Positions 34,383 to 42,399 of a DNA stretch of 55,391 nucleotides are shown here, piece after piece. The stretch is from Gemmatimonadaceae bacterium. GTDB taxonomy: Bacteria; Gemmatimonadota; Gemmatimonadetes; Gemmatimonadales; Gemmatimonadaceae. Location of the stretch: NCBI GenBank assembly GCA_025928335.1, contig JAICJQ010000006.1, forward strand, positions 1 through 55,391, written 5' to 3'. Numbering within the stretch: position 1 is the stretch's first letter; each line of letters starts with the position of its first letter. The position numbers and the translations under genes were made by a program. The notes beneath the pieces are model-generated. The model had not been told where the DNA came from and ran no database searches. It saw only the letters and a program-made list of their open reading frames with translations.

Positions 34383-35581
34383 TCAAACTCGTCAGAACGC
34401 TCGCGACGATGGGAGTGCTGTCTCTCGCCGCCGCCGCCGCGGTCGCGCAGACCGCAATCCAAGCGGGAGGTGGTGGTCCGAAACGCGACCCGGTGTTCAG
34501 CGATCTGACGTCGTTCTACGCGTCATTGCCGGTCGTCGCGCCGCATCCGTTGGACCGGTCGACGGCGCTGCAACTCTCGACGATGCCGTTGTCGTGCATG
34601 GATCATCCCCAGCCTCGGCCGAACGCCGTTCCATACATCTGGGAGGCGACGTACACGCCTGTGCCGGACTTCGAAACCACCCGCGCGTTTTACGGGTGCT
34701 ACGATTGGCATTCGGCGGTCAACTCGGCGTGGACGCTGGTGAGGATTCTCAAGACATTCCCCGACCTGCCGACGGCGCCGGCGATTCGACAAAAACTCAA
34801 CGATCACTTCGGGGCAAGCAACGTCGCCGGAGACTTACAATTCTTCAAAACTGCCGGCACATTCGAGTTGCCGTACGGGTACGCCTGGCTGCTCCGGTTG
34901 CAGTACGAGCTCCGCTCATGGAACGACTCTGACGCCGTTCGCTGGGCCGCCAACATGCAACCGCTCGCGAGCTACATGTCGGAGCGAATGATCACGTATC
35001 TCAAAGGGCTCCAGCAGCCGGTGAGAACCGGCGTCCATCCGAATACCGCCATGGCGATGGATAACGCGCTCGGATACGCCCGGTCATTCGATCCGCCTCT
35101 CGAGGCGGAGATCCGCGCCTCGGCCGAGCGTCTGTTCACGCGCGATGTTCGCTGCAACACCGCCGCGGAGCCTGGGCCGAGCGACTTTGCGTCGCCCTGT
35201 CTCATGGAAGCGGCGATCATGGGCCAGCTGATGGACCGCGAGTCGTTTCTGCCCTGGCTCGACGCGTTCCTGCCGCCACTCTACTCCGCCGAGTTTCGTC
35301 CGCTCACGAAGGGGCTCGGTCCGGAATTCGTGAAGAATCCTGCTGCGGTGGCGTCGAAGTCGCACATCGTCGGACTCGCATTTGTGCGTGCGACCTCGAT
35401 GGGCGAGTTGGCGAATTCGCTTCCACCGAACGATCCGAGAGTCCCGGTGTTGCGGCGTCTGGCGGCGATTCAGGCAGCGACGGGTTTTCCACTCATGGGC
35501 GCGGTCGGGTACGACGGGTCACACTACTACGCCAGCTGGGCGACGACCTACCTGATCACGAATCCCTCCGTTTCCCCGTAG
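34379..35581 (+). CDS. DUF2891 family secreted protein (copy 2)
   Basis: A 400-residue protein whose ATG (34379) overlaps the TGA of copy 1 as ATGA, so the two are translationally coupled. Signal peptide 'TLATMGVLSLAAAAAVAQ'. The core has 'YGCYDWHSAVNSAWTLVRILKTFPDLP', 'DLQFFKTAGTFELPYGYAWLLRLQYELRSW', 'PVRTGVHPNTAMAMDNALGYA' and 'SPCLMEAAIMGQLM', which matches DUF2891 and copy 1 without the Gly-rich inserts. The pair may form a heteromer or act on related substrates. This start is preferred over the upstream frame extension because it begins exactly at the signal peptide. Confidence 0.88.
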   Translation: MIKLVRTLATMGVLSLAAAAAVAQTAIQAGGGGPKRDPVFSDLTSFYASLPVVAPHPLDRSTALQLSTMPLSCMDHPQPRPNAVPYIWEATYTPVPDFETTRAFYGCYDWHSAVNSAWTLVRILKTFPDLPTAPAIRQKLNDHFGASNVAGDLQFFKTAGTFELPYGYAWLLRLQYELRSWNDSDAVRWAANMQPLASYMSERMITYLKGLQQPVRTGVHPNTAMAMDNALGYARSFDPPLEAEIRASAERLFTRDVRCNTAAEPGPSDFASPCLMEAAIMGQLMDRESFLPWLDAFLPPLYSAEFRPLTKGLGPEFVKNPAAVASKSHIVGLAFVRATSMGELANSLPPNDPRVPVLRRLAAIQAATGFPLMGAVGYDGSHYYASWATTYLITNPSVSP

Positions 35582-35638
35582 CGGATGAGGTGATCCGCCG
35601 TCAAACCGGGCGTTCCAGGAGAGAACCCGGAGGCGACG

Positions 35639-37192
35639 GTGTGGAACCGACGTACGATGCGGACTGCCGCTCTGGCCGCCGCGACTGTGGCATGTGGGCG
35701 GGCGCATACCCCCGTGCGAGGCGACGATGAAGCGGCGTGGGTCGCCGGCGGAACCGGGTCGGCGGAGGTGTCGTACCAGCCCAGCGTTCACACCGTCGAC
35801 GCGAATCGGTCGCTGGCGATCGTGCGCGCGGCGAGCCGCGATGGCTGGACACTAGCGGTTGACGCGAATGCACCGGAACTGGCCGGCCTCAAGGCCGGCG
35901 ACGTTCTCCTCTTCAAGAACCTGACGGCGCGTCGAGTTGTCGCCGCCGACACGAACGGTGGGCGCGTGTACGTCCTCACCGATCACGCGGCGCTCGGCGA
36001 CGTCGTACGGACGGGTAAGATCAGACTGCACGCGCCCATTCGCTTCACCGCTGCGGTGGCATCGGTGGCGCCTGATCGTGGGCGAGCGACGGGCGGCCGC
36101 CTGCTCGATGTCCTCGTGCCGCCGGCGTACGCGCAGAAGCCGAAGAAGCAGCCCGACCCGATAAAGGACGCATACAACGCCGGCCAGAAGGCGCTCAAGA
36201 CGGGCGAAAAAGTTGCAAGCGGGGTCTTCGACGGCTGGAAGACGAATTACTCCGCAACACCAGGAGCCGGACGGCTCGATCTCGAGGTCACGATGGCCCG
36301 CGAAGCCGGCCCATTCCGCGCCGTGATCAAGGGCACCGGCTACATCGCCGACTTCGACCTCGATTCGGGGATCGACGTCGAACGCGGGGTCGTGGAGCAA
36401 CTCGAGTTGGCGAGCAAGCGAATGAACGGCGTCATGAACTTCACATGGCAGGTCGCGGCTGACGCGCCCGATCCGCACAACAACGACCACGGTCGCATCA
36501 AGCTGCCGTCGCCGGTCAAGATTCCGCTTGCGCCGTTCCTCGGCGGCATGCCGCTGTTCATCGAGATCGGCGGCGCGGTGATCATCGAGCCCGCGCTCAC
36601 CGGCGGGAAGGAGTACAGCCGCGGCGCGTTCCGCGTCACGTACGACGGTGCCCAGCAGTTCTCGGTCAAGAAGGGGAATATTGACGCCGAAGGCAACGTG
36701 ACCGGCGACATCAAATACGTGGAGGGCCAGAGCATCTCACCGCTCGCCCCGCACGGGTTCGTGATGGCGCTCGCCGCGCCGCGCGTGGAGCTCACGCTCG
36801 GTCTCGGCAAACTCAATTTCAAGGCGATCGACGAGGCGGCGGGAAAGGTGGACGATTACGCCGATGCCCTGCTGCATCAGGTGCTCACGCCGGAACAATA
36901 CGAAGCGTTCAAGAAGAATCCGGTGGGTGGCATCAAGATGGCGCAGGCTGCGACGAATGCCGTAAAGAGCAACGCCGACGCGTACGTCGAGCTCGTGACG
37001 AGCAGCGGCGCGAGCTTCAGCGGTGAGTCTGCGATCGTGCCGTGCACGCGCACGGACATCCACGTCACGGTGACGGTCGGGGCGTCCGCCACCGCGTTCG
37101 GGCAACAGGCCGGCAAAGTGTCGAAGGAGGTTTACCGAAAAGATTTCCTGCGTGTAGATCCACCGGGGAACCACCTCTGCAGGCCGGGATGA
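35639..37192 (+). CDS. Putative lipoprotein of unknown function
   Basis: A 517-residue protein with a short lipoprotein signal ('TAALAAATVAC', Cys ~18). GTG 35639 is preferred because GGAGG lies ~7 nt upstream; ATG 35657 is an alternative. It contains an N-terminal beta domain ('GWTLAVDANAPELAGLKAGDVLLFKNLTARRVVAAD', resembling a SAF-like or hinge strand set), a proline/lysine linker ('YAQKPKKQPDPIKDAYNAGQKALKTGEKV') and a large beta-rich C-terminal part ('PLFIEIGGAVIIEPALTGGKEYSRGAFRVTYDG', 'PRVELTLGLGKLNFKAIDEAAG'). The C-terminal beta-rich part could bind a lipid or polymer; no family is recognised. Confidence 0.65.
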   Translation: MWNRRTMRTAALAAATVACGRAHTPVRGDDEAAWVAGGTGSAEVSYQPSVHTVDANRSLAIVRAASRDGWTLAVDANAPELAGLKAGDVLLFKNLTARRVVAADTNGGRVYVLTDHAALGDVVRTGKIRLHAPIRFTAAVASVAPDRGRATGGRLLDVLVPPAYAQKPKKQPDPIKDAYNAGQKALKTGEKVASGVFDGWKTNYSATPGAGRLDLEVTMAREAGPFRAVIKGTGYIADFDLDSGIDVERGVVEQLELASKRMNGVMNFTWQVAADAPDPHNNDHGRIKLPSPVKIPLAPFLGGMPLFIEIGGAVIIEPALTGGKEYSRGAFRVTYDGAQQFSVKKGNIDAEGNVTGDIKYVEGQSISPLAPHGFVMALAAPRVELTLGLGKLNFKAIDEAAGKVDDYADALLHQVLTPEQYEAFKKNPVGGIKMAQAATNAVKSNADAYVELVTSSGASFSGESAIVPCTRTDIHVTVTVGASATAFGQQAGKVSKEVYRKDFLRVDPPGNHLCRPG

Positions 37193-37273
37193 CGGTGCAA
37201 GGTCCGCCGCAGGCTACCAATGCTTTCACCGCCGCCCTGACCGACCGCTCCATACCGTAGCATCGCGCCGTGC

Positions 37274-37885
37274 CTACGCCGTCGTACCAGCGCTCACGTC
37301 GCGACCGCAGAATCTGCAGACCTTCGCCTTGACGAGAATTCGCTCGGCGCAGAACGGGCATTCTCGTTCCTGACGGTCGACGGCCGCATCCCCATTCGGC
37401 GGTAGCACAACGGCGCCGCGCGCCTGCTCAGCCGCGCTGATCGCGGCTTGCACCTGTCGCCGGAACTCGAGGGGATTCGCGATGCGGTCGAACTCTTCTT
37501 TCGTGCCGCCGGTTCCGGTCACGGTAATCCTGCCGAAGCCGAGCATTCGGCCGCTGAGTGTTTGGTCGACGCCAATTCCTTCGACCTTGGCGAGCATCGT
37601 CTCGAGCGTGCGCCGACGGATCCAACCGACCTTGATGATGACTCGCTTGTCGGTGACGGCAAATTCCGAAGACGATGACCGCACCCACGCCGACGCGAAG
37701 GTCAGGAGGCTGATGACACCGAGAACGAGCGCCGCCCACCAGAAGGGCGGCTGGTAGATCGCCACCGCCGCGACGATGAGTGTCAGCGTGGCGACGCTGA
37801 AAAACCAATTGTAGAGGCTTCGGTGAAGCCGAGCGCGATAGAGAACTGTCTCATTCGGCAGCAACTGCGAATCGACGTATGACAT
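37274..37885 (-). CDS. PH-domain (bPH2, YdbT-like) membrane protein with zinc ribbon
   Basis: A 203-residue protein: N-terminal 'LLPNETVLYRARLHRSLYNWFFSVATLTLIVAAVAIYQPPFWWAALVLGVISLLTFASAWV' (two membrane helices). A bacterial PH-like domain follows ('SSEFAVTDKRVIIKVGWIRRRTLETMLAKVEGIGVDQTLSGRMLGFGRITVTGTGGTKEEF...IANPLEFRRQVQ'). The C-terminal zinc ribbon has two CxxC knuckles ('CPFCAERILVKAKVCRFCG'). The ribbon is the usual zinc_ribbon_2/double-zinc type found on DUF304 proteins. The role is unknown. ATG 37885 starts right at the family N-terminus. Confidence 0.88.
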   Translation of the reverse strand: MSYVDSQLLPNETVLYRARLHRSLYNWFFSVATLTLIVAAVAIYQPPFWWAALVLGVISLLTFASAWVRSSSSEFAVTDKRVIIKVGWIRRRTLETMLAKVEGIGVDQTLSGRMLGFGRITVTGTGGTKEEFDRIANPLEFRRQVQAAISAAEQARGAVVLPPNGDAAVDRQERECPFCAERILVKAKVCRFCGRDVSAGTTA

Positions 37886-37985
37886 GCTGAACCCCGGGCC
37901 TCCCGTGACAGAGAGAAAGTACGCCAAGGCTCGGCGGCCCGCGACGTGACGATCCGCGCATCTGGGCCGAAGATCCGGCCGGCGC

Positions 37986-38324
37986 TTACGATGTCCTCGC
38001 GACGACGTAGATGCGGAGCACGCCATCGATCGGCATCCAGTCGAGCGGTCCGTCCTTGCGCTTGATGAGCAAGCCTTTCGCGCGGGTGCGACCGAAGCTC
38101 GGAGGGAACGAGTGAATTGGGTCGATCGCGATGATCGTGCCGATGAGCGTCTTGCTCGAGCGAAGGTAGACGCTCTTGCCAACCCTGAAGTCCTTTTCGC
38201 GACTGGAGTACATCGAGTCGGCTCGAACAGACGCCCGCTGTGGCACGGTCTGACTCATCCCGCTCGTCAACGGCAGAAGAACCAGGAATACAGCGACGCT
38301 CAGCAAGCGGGTCAGTGTGCGCAT
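37986..38324 (-). CDS. Small secreted protein of unknown function
   Basis: A 112-residue protein with a signal peptide ('RLLSVAVFLVLLPLTSGMSQ') followed by a mainly beta domain ('REKDFRVGKSVYLRSSKTLIGTIIAIDPIHSF...GLLIKRKDGPLDWMPIDGVLRIYVV'). The pattern looks like a small SH3-like or KOW-like barrel ('VGKSVYL...IGTIIAID'). The family is not recognised. It is divergent from the serpin gene, with 184 bp between the two starts. Confidence 0.65.
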   Translation of the reverse strand: MRTLTRLLSVAVFLVLLPLTSGMSQTVPQRASVRADSMYSSREKDFRVGKSVYLRSSKTLIGTIIAIDPIHSFPPSFGRTRAKGLLIKRKDGPLDWMPIDGVLRIYVVARTS

Positions 38325-38508
38325 GGGACGGTTGGAAAGAGTTTTGACAAAGGCCAACGAGCTCCTCAAGGGAGACGGAGCACGGGGCCCACCGTCACGC
38401 CCGTGTCTGCCGCTTGCCGGCAGTGTCTGGCCAATTCGGCGAAAGCCCCCTCGTCGCGATGTTCCGTGCGAAGCGTTATCGTGCAGATAACTCTCATCGC
38501 GAGTGCCC

Positions 38509-39765
38509 ATGAACCTTCATCGTCAGATCCGCAGGGCCGCGTTCATCGTCATTGTCGGAAGCCTGTCGGCGTGTTCGGCGTCAGACGTGACGGAGCCACC
38601 GCCCACGACGATCACGCGCTTACCGCGCGATCTCACCGCCGGCGAGCAGCAGGTGCTCAAAGCCGGCAACCAGTTCTCGCTTGCGCTTTTCCGGCAGTTG
38701 GCGAAGGCGCAGCCCGGCAGGAATGTGTTCGTATCACCGCTCAGCGCATCGATGGCGCTGGGGATGACGATGAACGGCGCGCACGGCACGACGCTCGACG
38801 CCATGCGTGCGACCCTCGGCTTCGATACCGCCGACCTCCAGCAGATCAACGCCGGCTACAAAGGCCTCATCGGATTGCTTCGCGGCCTCGACCCGTCGAC
38901 GACCTTCCAGCTCGCGAATTCGATCTGGTACCGGAACGGATTCCCCGTCCGGCAGTCGTTCGTCGACGTGGTGAAAGACGCATTTAGCGCCGAGGTGCGA
39001 GGGCTGAACTTCAGCGATCCGAGCTCGCTGTCAGTGATCAACGGGTGGGTGAATTCCAACACCCAGGGCAAGATCCCGACGATCCTCGACCACATCAGCC
39101 CAGCTGACCAGATGTACCTGATGAACGCCATCTACTTCAAGGCGAGCTGGCGCACGCGCTTCGATCCCGCTCTGACGCACCCGGGCACATTCCAGACGAG
39201 CACTGGGTCGACGCAGACGGTAAGCATGATGCACCGCGATCCGAACCCCGCCGTACTCAATAGAGTGTTCTCATTCCCGCATCTTTACACCGCGGAGCTC
39301 AGCTACGGCAACGAGGCGTTCGGAATGACCATTGTGCTTCCCGAACGCGGCTTCAGCGTCGACTCGATCGCGGCGGCGCTGACGACAACGCAGTGGAACG
39401 ATATCGTCGGAATGCTCGATGGGTCGATGGGCATCGTGCTCGGCGTGACGCTCCCCAAGTTCTCGGTCACGTACGACCGGACGCTCAACGACGATCTCGC
39501 GGCGTTGGGGATGGGCATCGCGTTCAGCGGAGACGCCGACTTCTCGGCGTTGACCTCATCGCCCGTCTCCATCTCCTACGTCAAACAAAAGGCCTTTGTC
39601 GACGTCAATGAATCGGGTACGGAGGCCGCGGCGGTGACCAACGTTGCCTTGGCCGCGTCGACGCCGCCCTCGCTCGACGTGGATCGGCCGTTCATCTTCG
39701 TGATTCGCGATCGGCTTTCGGGAACGATCCTGTTCATGGGGAAAATGAACAGCATTCCGCAGTGA
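38509..39765 (+). CDS. Bacterial serpin, predicted lipoprotein protease inhibitor
   Basis: A 418-residue serpin with a lipobox 'GSLSAC' (Cys 22). Serpin landmarks: 'NVFVSPLSASMALGMTMNGAHGTT', 'NSIWYR', 'LMNAIYFKASWRTRFDP', 'LPKFSVTYDRTLNDDLAALGMGIAF' and the terminal 'DRPFIFVIRDRLSGTILFMGKM'. The reactive-centre hinge 'ESGTEAAAVT' (about 368-377) has small residues, as in inhibitory serpins. Aligning from 'DRPF' back to known serpins puts P1-P1' at or next to Ala383-Ser384, which predicts inhibition of elastase- or subtilisin-like serine proteases. It may protect the cell from its own or foreign exported peptidases. It ends just before a strong hairpin. Confidence 0.93.
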   Translation: MNLHRQIRRAAFIVIVGSLSACSASDVTEPPPTTITRLPRDLTAGEQQVLKAGNQFSLALFRQLAKAQPGRNVFVSPLSASMALGMTMNGAHGTTLDAMRATLGFDTADLQQINAGYKGLIGLLRGLDPSTTFQLANSIWYRNGFPVRQSFVDVVKDAFSAEVRGLNFSDPSSLSVINGWVNSNTQGKIPTILDHISPADQMYLMNAIYFKASWRTRFDPALTHPGTFQTSTGSTQTVSMMHRDPNPAVLNRVFSFPHLYTAELSYGNEAFGMTIVLPERGFSVDSIAAALTTTQWNDIVGMLDGSMGIVLGVTLPKFSVTYDRTLNDDLAALGMGIAFSGDADFSALTSSPVSISYVKQKAFVDVNESGTEAAAVTNVALAASTPPSLDVDRPFIFVIRDRLSGTILFMGKMNSIPQ

Positions 39766-39770
39766 AGTAG

Positions 39771-39802
39771 CATCCTCCCGCGGGCACGCCCGCGGGAGGA
39801 TG
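39771..39802. terminator. Strong hairpin between convergent genes, probable bidirectional terminator
   Basis: CATCCTCCCGCGGG (39771-39784) pairs perfectly with CCCGCGGGAGGATG (39789-39802) around a 4-nt loop. It is placed 5 nt after the serpin stop and 47 nt beyond the stop of the convergent DUF4199 gene. There is no U-run, so it may act with Rho or protect mRNA 3' ends. Confidence 0.75.
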
Positions 39803-39849
39803 GCCGGTCTTCGACGCCTAGTTCTTTTCGAGCTTCGCGCTGCGGTCGA

Positions 39850-40389
39850 TCACGCCGCCGCGAGCACGGGATCGCGCGAACCGCTCCGGCGCCGCAGGAC
39901 GCCCGCCGACACGAGCGCGATGAGGAGACCGACCGGCAGCGGCTCGATGAACGTCATCCCGAACACCCAGATCGGATTCCCGGCGTTCTTCGTCATCTCT
40001 TCCATAGTTGCCTGAGTCTTCGCGATCTCCGCCTCGCTCTTGCCGCTCTTTCGGGCCTGATCGACAACCGTCTGCCCGTACCGCGAGTAGAAATCCGGCA
40101 TGAACTTGTAGTAAAGCACTTCCCAGGTCGCGACGTAGCAAACGCTTCCGATCGTCGCAATCAGAACACCGACGGTGAACGCCCGCCCGAAGCCGATTCT
40201 GCCGCCCAACACGTTGTCACGGTACGAACGGACGCCGAAGTAGACGAGCAGGAATCCGGCGACGATGCCCGCGTAGCCGAGGATGAGGCTGTGCTCATCG
40301 AGGGCGTTGGCGAATGGGAGCGTAACGATCATGAAGAGAGCCATGATCGCGCCGGAGATGAGACCGAACGTCCAGACTGTTTTTTTCAT
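39850..40389 (-). CDS. DUF4199 family membrane protein
   Basis: A 179-residue protein with four helices in the DUF4199 order: 'VWTFGLISGAIMALFMIVTLPFA', 'LILGYAGIVAGFLLVYFGVRSYRDNVLGGRIGFGRAFTVGVLIATIGSVCYVATWEVLYYKF', a helical soluble insert ('QARKSGKSEAEIAKTQATMEEM') and 'PIWVFGMTFIEPLPVGLLIALVSAGVL'. The 'FGVRSYRDN..GG.I.F..AF..G' signature is characteristic. The function is unknown. ATG 40389 lies next to an oligo-T run on the plus strand. Confidence 0.85.
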   Translation of the reverse strand: MKKTVWTFGLISGAIMALFMIVTLPFANALDEHSLILGYAGIVAGFLLVYFGVRSYRDNVLGGRIGFGRAFTVGVLIATIGSVCYVATWEVLYYKFMPDFYSRYGQTVVDQARKSGKSEAEIAKTQATMEEMTKNAGNPIWVFGMTFIEPLPVGLLIALVSAGVLRRRSGSRDPVLAAA

Positions 40390-40495
40390 TGGAAGAGGGG
40401 TTGGTGACGGCGCCATTCTGCGTCCGGGCCTCGAATCGCGCGTCACCCGTTCGGGTGATTTTCGCTGAACCGACGAAAAATCAGACTTTTGGGGG

Positions 40496-40519
40496 ACTCG
40501 GCGGCTGGCGATTGGGCGA
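40496..40519. repeat. Degenerate octamer-type repeat at the end of the dioxygenase-like gene
   Basis: ACTCGGCG, GCTGGCGA and TTGGGCGA follow each other with the GGCG core spaced 7-8 bp apart, ending 1 bp before the stop codon of the next gene. It resembles decayed copies of the octamer found at 1777 (reverse complement ACTCGGCG). Confidence 0.45.
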
Positions 40520-40520
40520 G

Positions 40521-41180
40521 TTACGACGAGTGGTCGGTCGGGCAGGGTGCGTTCGCGTAGCCCGAGCGGAAGGGCGTCACCGCACCCGAGTCCGGGTTGT
40601 ACTTATGCCGCCAGACGCAGGCCGTGTCGTTGGCCAGCAAGTGAATCGAAATCGACGCCGATTTGGAAAGCGTCTTGACGTAATGGATGTCGTCGGTCGG
40701 CGGAAGGAGCGCGTAGACATCGCCGGGCCGCAGTTCCTGTCGCTTCGACACCTCGAGGTGCGCCTGCGCCGGGTCGCTCCCGTCGTCGAGCCGGCGATAT
40801 ACCGTCTCGTCCTGCTCTCCGCGGTACACACCGACGAGGCCCCATGCCAAATGGTCGTGCACCGGAGTCGACGCCCCAGGTGGGACGACGAGAGAGAACA
40901 GGCAGAGCGACCCGTCTTCGGCCCGGTACAGGGCGTACTGGCCGATCCCGTCGCCCATCCGGCTCTTTTCATCCGGCTGGGCGAACTCGTCGGGAAGCCA
41001 CTTATCAGCGGACAGTAGCTTGGCGAACGCGGGCTTCAATGCCTCGACACGAGCGGCGGGGTCATCGCTGCCGTTCATCATCCGTTCGGTCTCGCCGATC
41101 AGCGCGCGGATCTCCGCGGTGTCGACGAGAAACCCGAACTGTCCACGATCGTGATCATGGCTGTGGTCTGTTCCGCACAT
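40521..41180 (-). CDS. Cysteine dioxygenase-like cupin (thiol dioxygenase) protein
   Basis: A 219-residue cupin. The metal motif 'TPVHDHLAWGLVGVYRGEQDETVYRR' gives His108 and His110, and the third His lies in 'DDIHYVKTLSKSASISIHLL'. The upstream 'YALYRAEDGSLCLFSLVVPPGASTPVHDH' and the end 'YNPDSGAVTPFRSGYANAPC' match the CDO type I / 3-mercaptopropionate dioxygenase group, which oxidise a thiol to a sulfinate using Fe(II) and O2. The substrate (cysteine or another thiol) is inferred. The N-terminus 'MCGTDHSHDHD' is His-rich and could bind metal. There is no operon partner. Confidence 0.82.
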   Translation of the reverse strand: MCGTDHSHDHDRGQFGFLVDTAEIRALIGETERMMNGSDDPAARVEALKPAFAKLLSADKWLPDEFAQPDEKSRMGDGIGQYALYRAEDGSLCLFSLVVPPGASTPVHDHLAWGLVGVYRGEQDETVYRRLDDGSDPAQAHLEVSKRQELRPGDVYALLPPTDDIHYVKTLSKSASISIHLLANDTACVWRHKYNPDSGAVTPFRSGYANAPCPTDHSS

Positions 41181-41285
41181 CGCGTCTCCGTTTCGAGCAC
41201 GACGAAAAGCTGCATGCCCGGCCCCGGCTAGCCAAGACTGCCGCCGCGCGCGACCTTAGCCCGAGCGATACAACCCACGATTCCC

Positions 41286-42212
41286 ATGCGCGATACTTAC
41301 GCTCGTCTCATCGTTTCGGCCGTTGCCGCTCTGGCGGCAGCGCTAGGTACGCCGGCCTCTGGCACAGCGCAGAATGCTCCGTCGCCGCAGGCCGCTGCGC
41401 GATCAGCCACGGCACTGCGCGACAGTTTGCGCGCCACGCTCGCCTTCCTCGCCTCGTTCGATCACGGCTTCGATGCCGACTACGCACACGGCGACCGTCT
41501 CATCTACACCGCGCCGTCGTACGCCAAACTCGACGCCGCCGTGGCCGACGTCGCGAGTCCGGACATCGTCATCGCCAAAGGTCAGGGGCGGTACGGGGAT
41601 GCGCTGCAGTTCAAGAAAAAGAACACGCAGGCCGTCTTCTATAGAGGGGCAGTCAACACCAACTATCGCCCGCGGAACTGGAGCGGGACGGTTTCCTTCT
41701 GGCTGAGCCTGAGCCCCGACACGGACCTCGAGCCAGGCTACACGGACCCGCTCCAGATCACCGACAAGACGTACAACAATGCGGCGGTCTGGGTCGACTT
41801 TACGCGCGACGACAAGCCGCGTCACTTCCGGCTCGGTGTGTTCGGCGATTCCGCCGTGTGGATGAAGGGCAAGGCACAGCCGGAACAGACCGCGTTTTTC
41901 GATCAACGCACCGTCGTCGTGACGCAACCACCATTCGCGCACGGACAGTGGACGAACGTCGTCATCGTCTTCTCCAACCTCGGCTCCGACGCCGGCGGGA
42001 CGGCGAAGCTCTACCTCAACGGCAAGCTCGCCGGAACCACTGAGGGGATCAAAGAGCCGTTCAACATGGAGCCCGCGTCCGCGACGATCCGCCTCGGTGT
42101 GAACTACACCGGACTGTTGGACGAGCTCACGATGTATTCGCGCGCCCTGACAGACGCCGAAGTGGCCGCTCTGTACCAACTCGATGGCGGAGCGGCGACG
42201 TTGCTACGATGA
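41286..42212 (+). CDS. Secreted LamG / concanavalin A-like lectin-fold protein
   Basis: A 308-residue protein with a signal peptide ('LIVSAVAALAAALGTPASGTAQ'). The rest is a single LamG/laminin-G-like jelly roll: 'LASFDHGFDADYAHGDRLIYTAPS', 'GRYGDALQFKKKNTQAVFYRG', 'NWSGTVSFWLSLSPDTDLEPGYTDPLQI', 'WTNVVIVFSNLGSD...AKLYLNGKLAGTTEG' and 'ATIRLGVNYTGLLDELTMYSRALTDAEVAALYQL'. Such domains bind glycans or cell-surface ligands. A short gene starts inside its stop codon (ATGA). Confidence 0.88.
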   Translation: MRDTYARLIVSAVAALAAALGTPASGTAQNAPSPQAAARSATALRDSLRATLAFLASFDHGFDADYAHGDRLIYTAPSYAKLDAAVADVASPDIVIAKGQGRYGDALQFKKKNTQAVFYRGAVNTNYRPRNWSGTVSFWLSLSPDTDLEPGYTDPLQITDKTYNNAAVWVDFTRDDKPRHFRLGVFGDSAVWMKGKAQPEQTAFFDQRTVVVTQPPFAHGQWTNVVIVFSNLGSDAGGTAKLYLNGKLAGTTEGIKEPFNMEPASATIRLGVNYTGLLDELTMYSRALTDAEVAALYQLDGGAATLLR

Positions 42213-42367
42213 TCGATTACGCGACACAGGTCTCGATCAATGCGCCTCCCGAGGGCGTCTGGGCAATTCTGGTCGACGGCAGCCGGTATTCAGAATGGAA
42301 TCCCGAAATCTTCGGGATCGACGGCACCCTCACTGCCGGACTCAAACACCACGCGGAGCATTCGTAA
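42209..42367 (+). pseudogene. SRPBCC / polyketide-cyclase-like domain, 3'-truncated fragment
   Basis: An ATG at 42209 overlapping the LamG stop (ATGA) opens a 52-codon frame: 'MIDYATQVSINAPPEGVWAI', then 'LVDGSRYSEWNPEIFGIDG', then 'TLTAGLKHHAEHS' and a stop. The first ~45 residues match the N-terminal strands of SRPBCC proteins ('..APPEAVWAILVD..RYSEWNP'), which are normally ~150 residues. The match ends after 'TLTAGL', so about two thirds of the domain is missing. Three octamer repeats start 8 bp after the stop. Translation of the stub by coupling is possible, but a folded domain is unlikely. Confidence 0.75.
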
Positions 42368-42374
42368 CGCGCTC

Positions 42375-42398
42375 CGCCCAATCGCCCAAGCGCCTAAT
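42375..42398. repeat. Three octamer repeats CGCCCAAT-CGCCCAAG-CGCCTAAT
   Basis: Exact 8-bp spacing of the CGCC core at 42375, 42383 and 42391. They lie between the truncated SRPBCC frame and the ATG (42400) of the following lipoprotein gene, occupying its ribosome-binding region. They are related to the arrays at 1777 and 55230. Confidence 0.8.
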
Positions 42399-42399
42399 C

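Noticed and set aside
40443-40462. Short hairpin TCACCC-GTTC-GGGTGA followed by TTTT, resembling a rightward terminator
   Set aside because: Both flanking genes are read leftward, so no rightward transcript needs ending here. On the minus strand the T-run precedes the hairpin. It may be chance or a leader hairpin of the DUF4199 gene.
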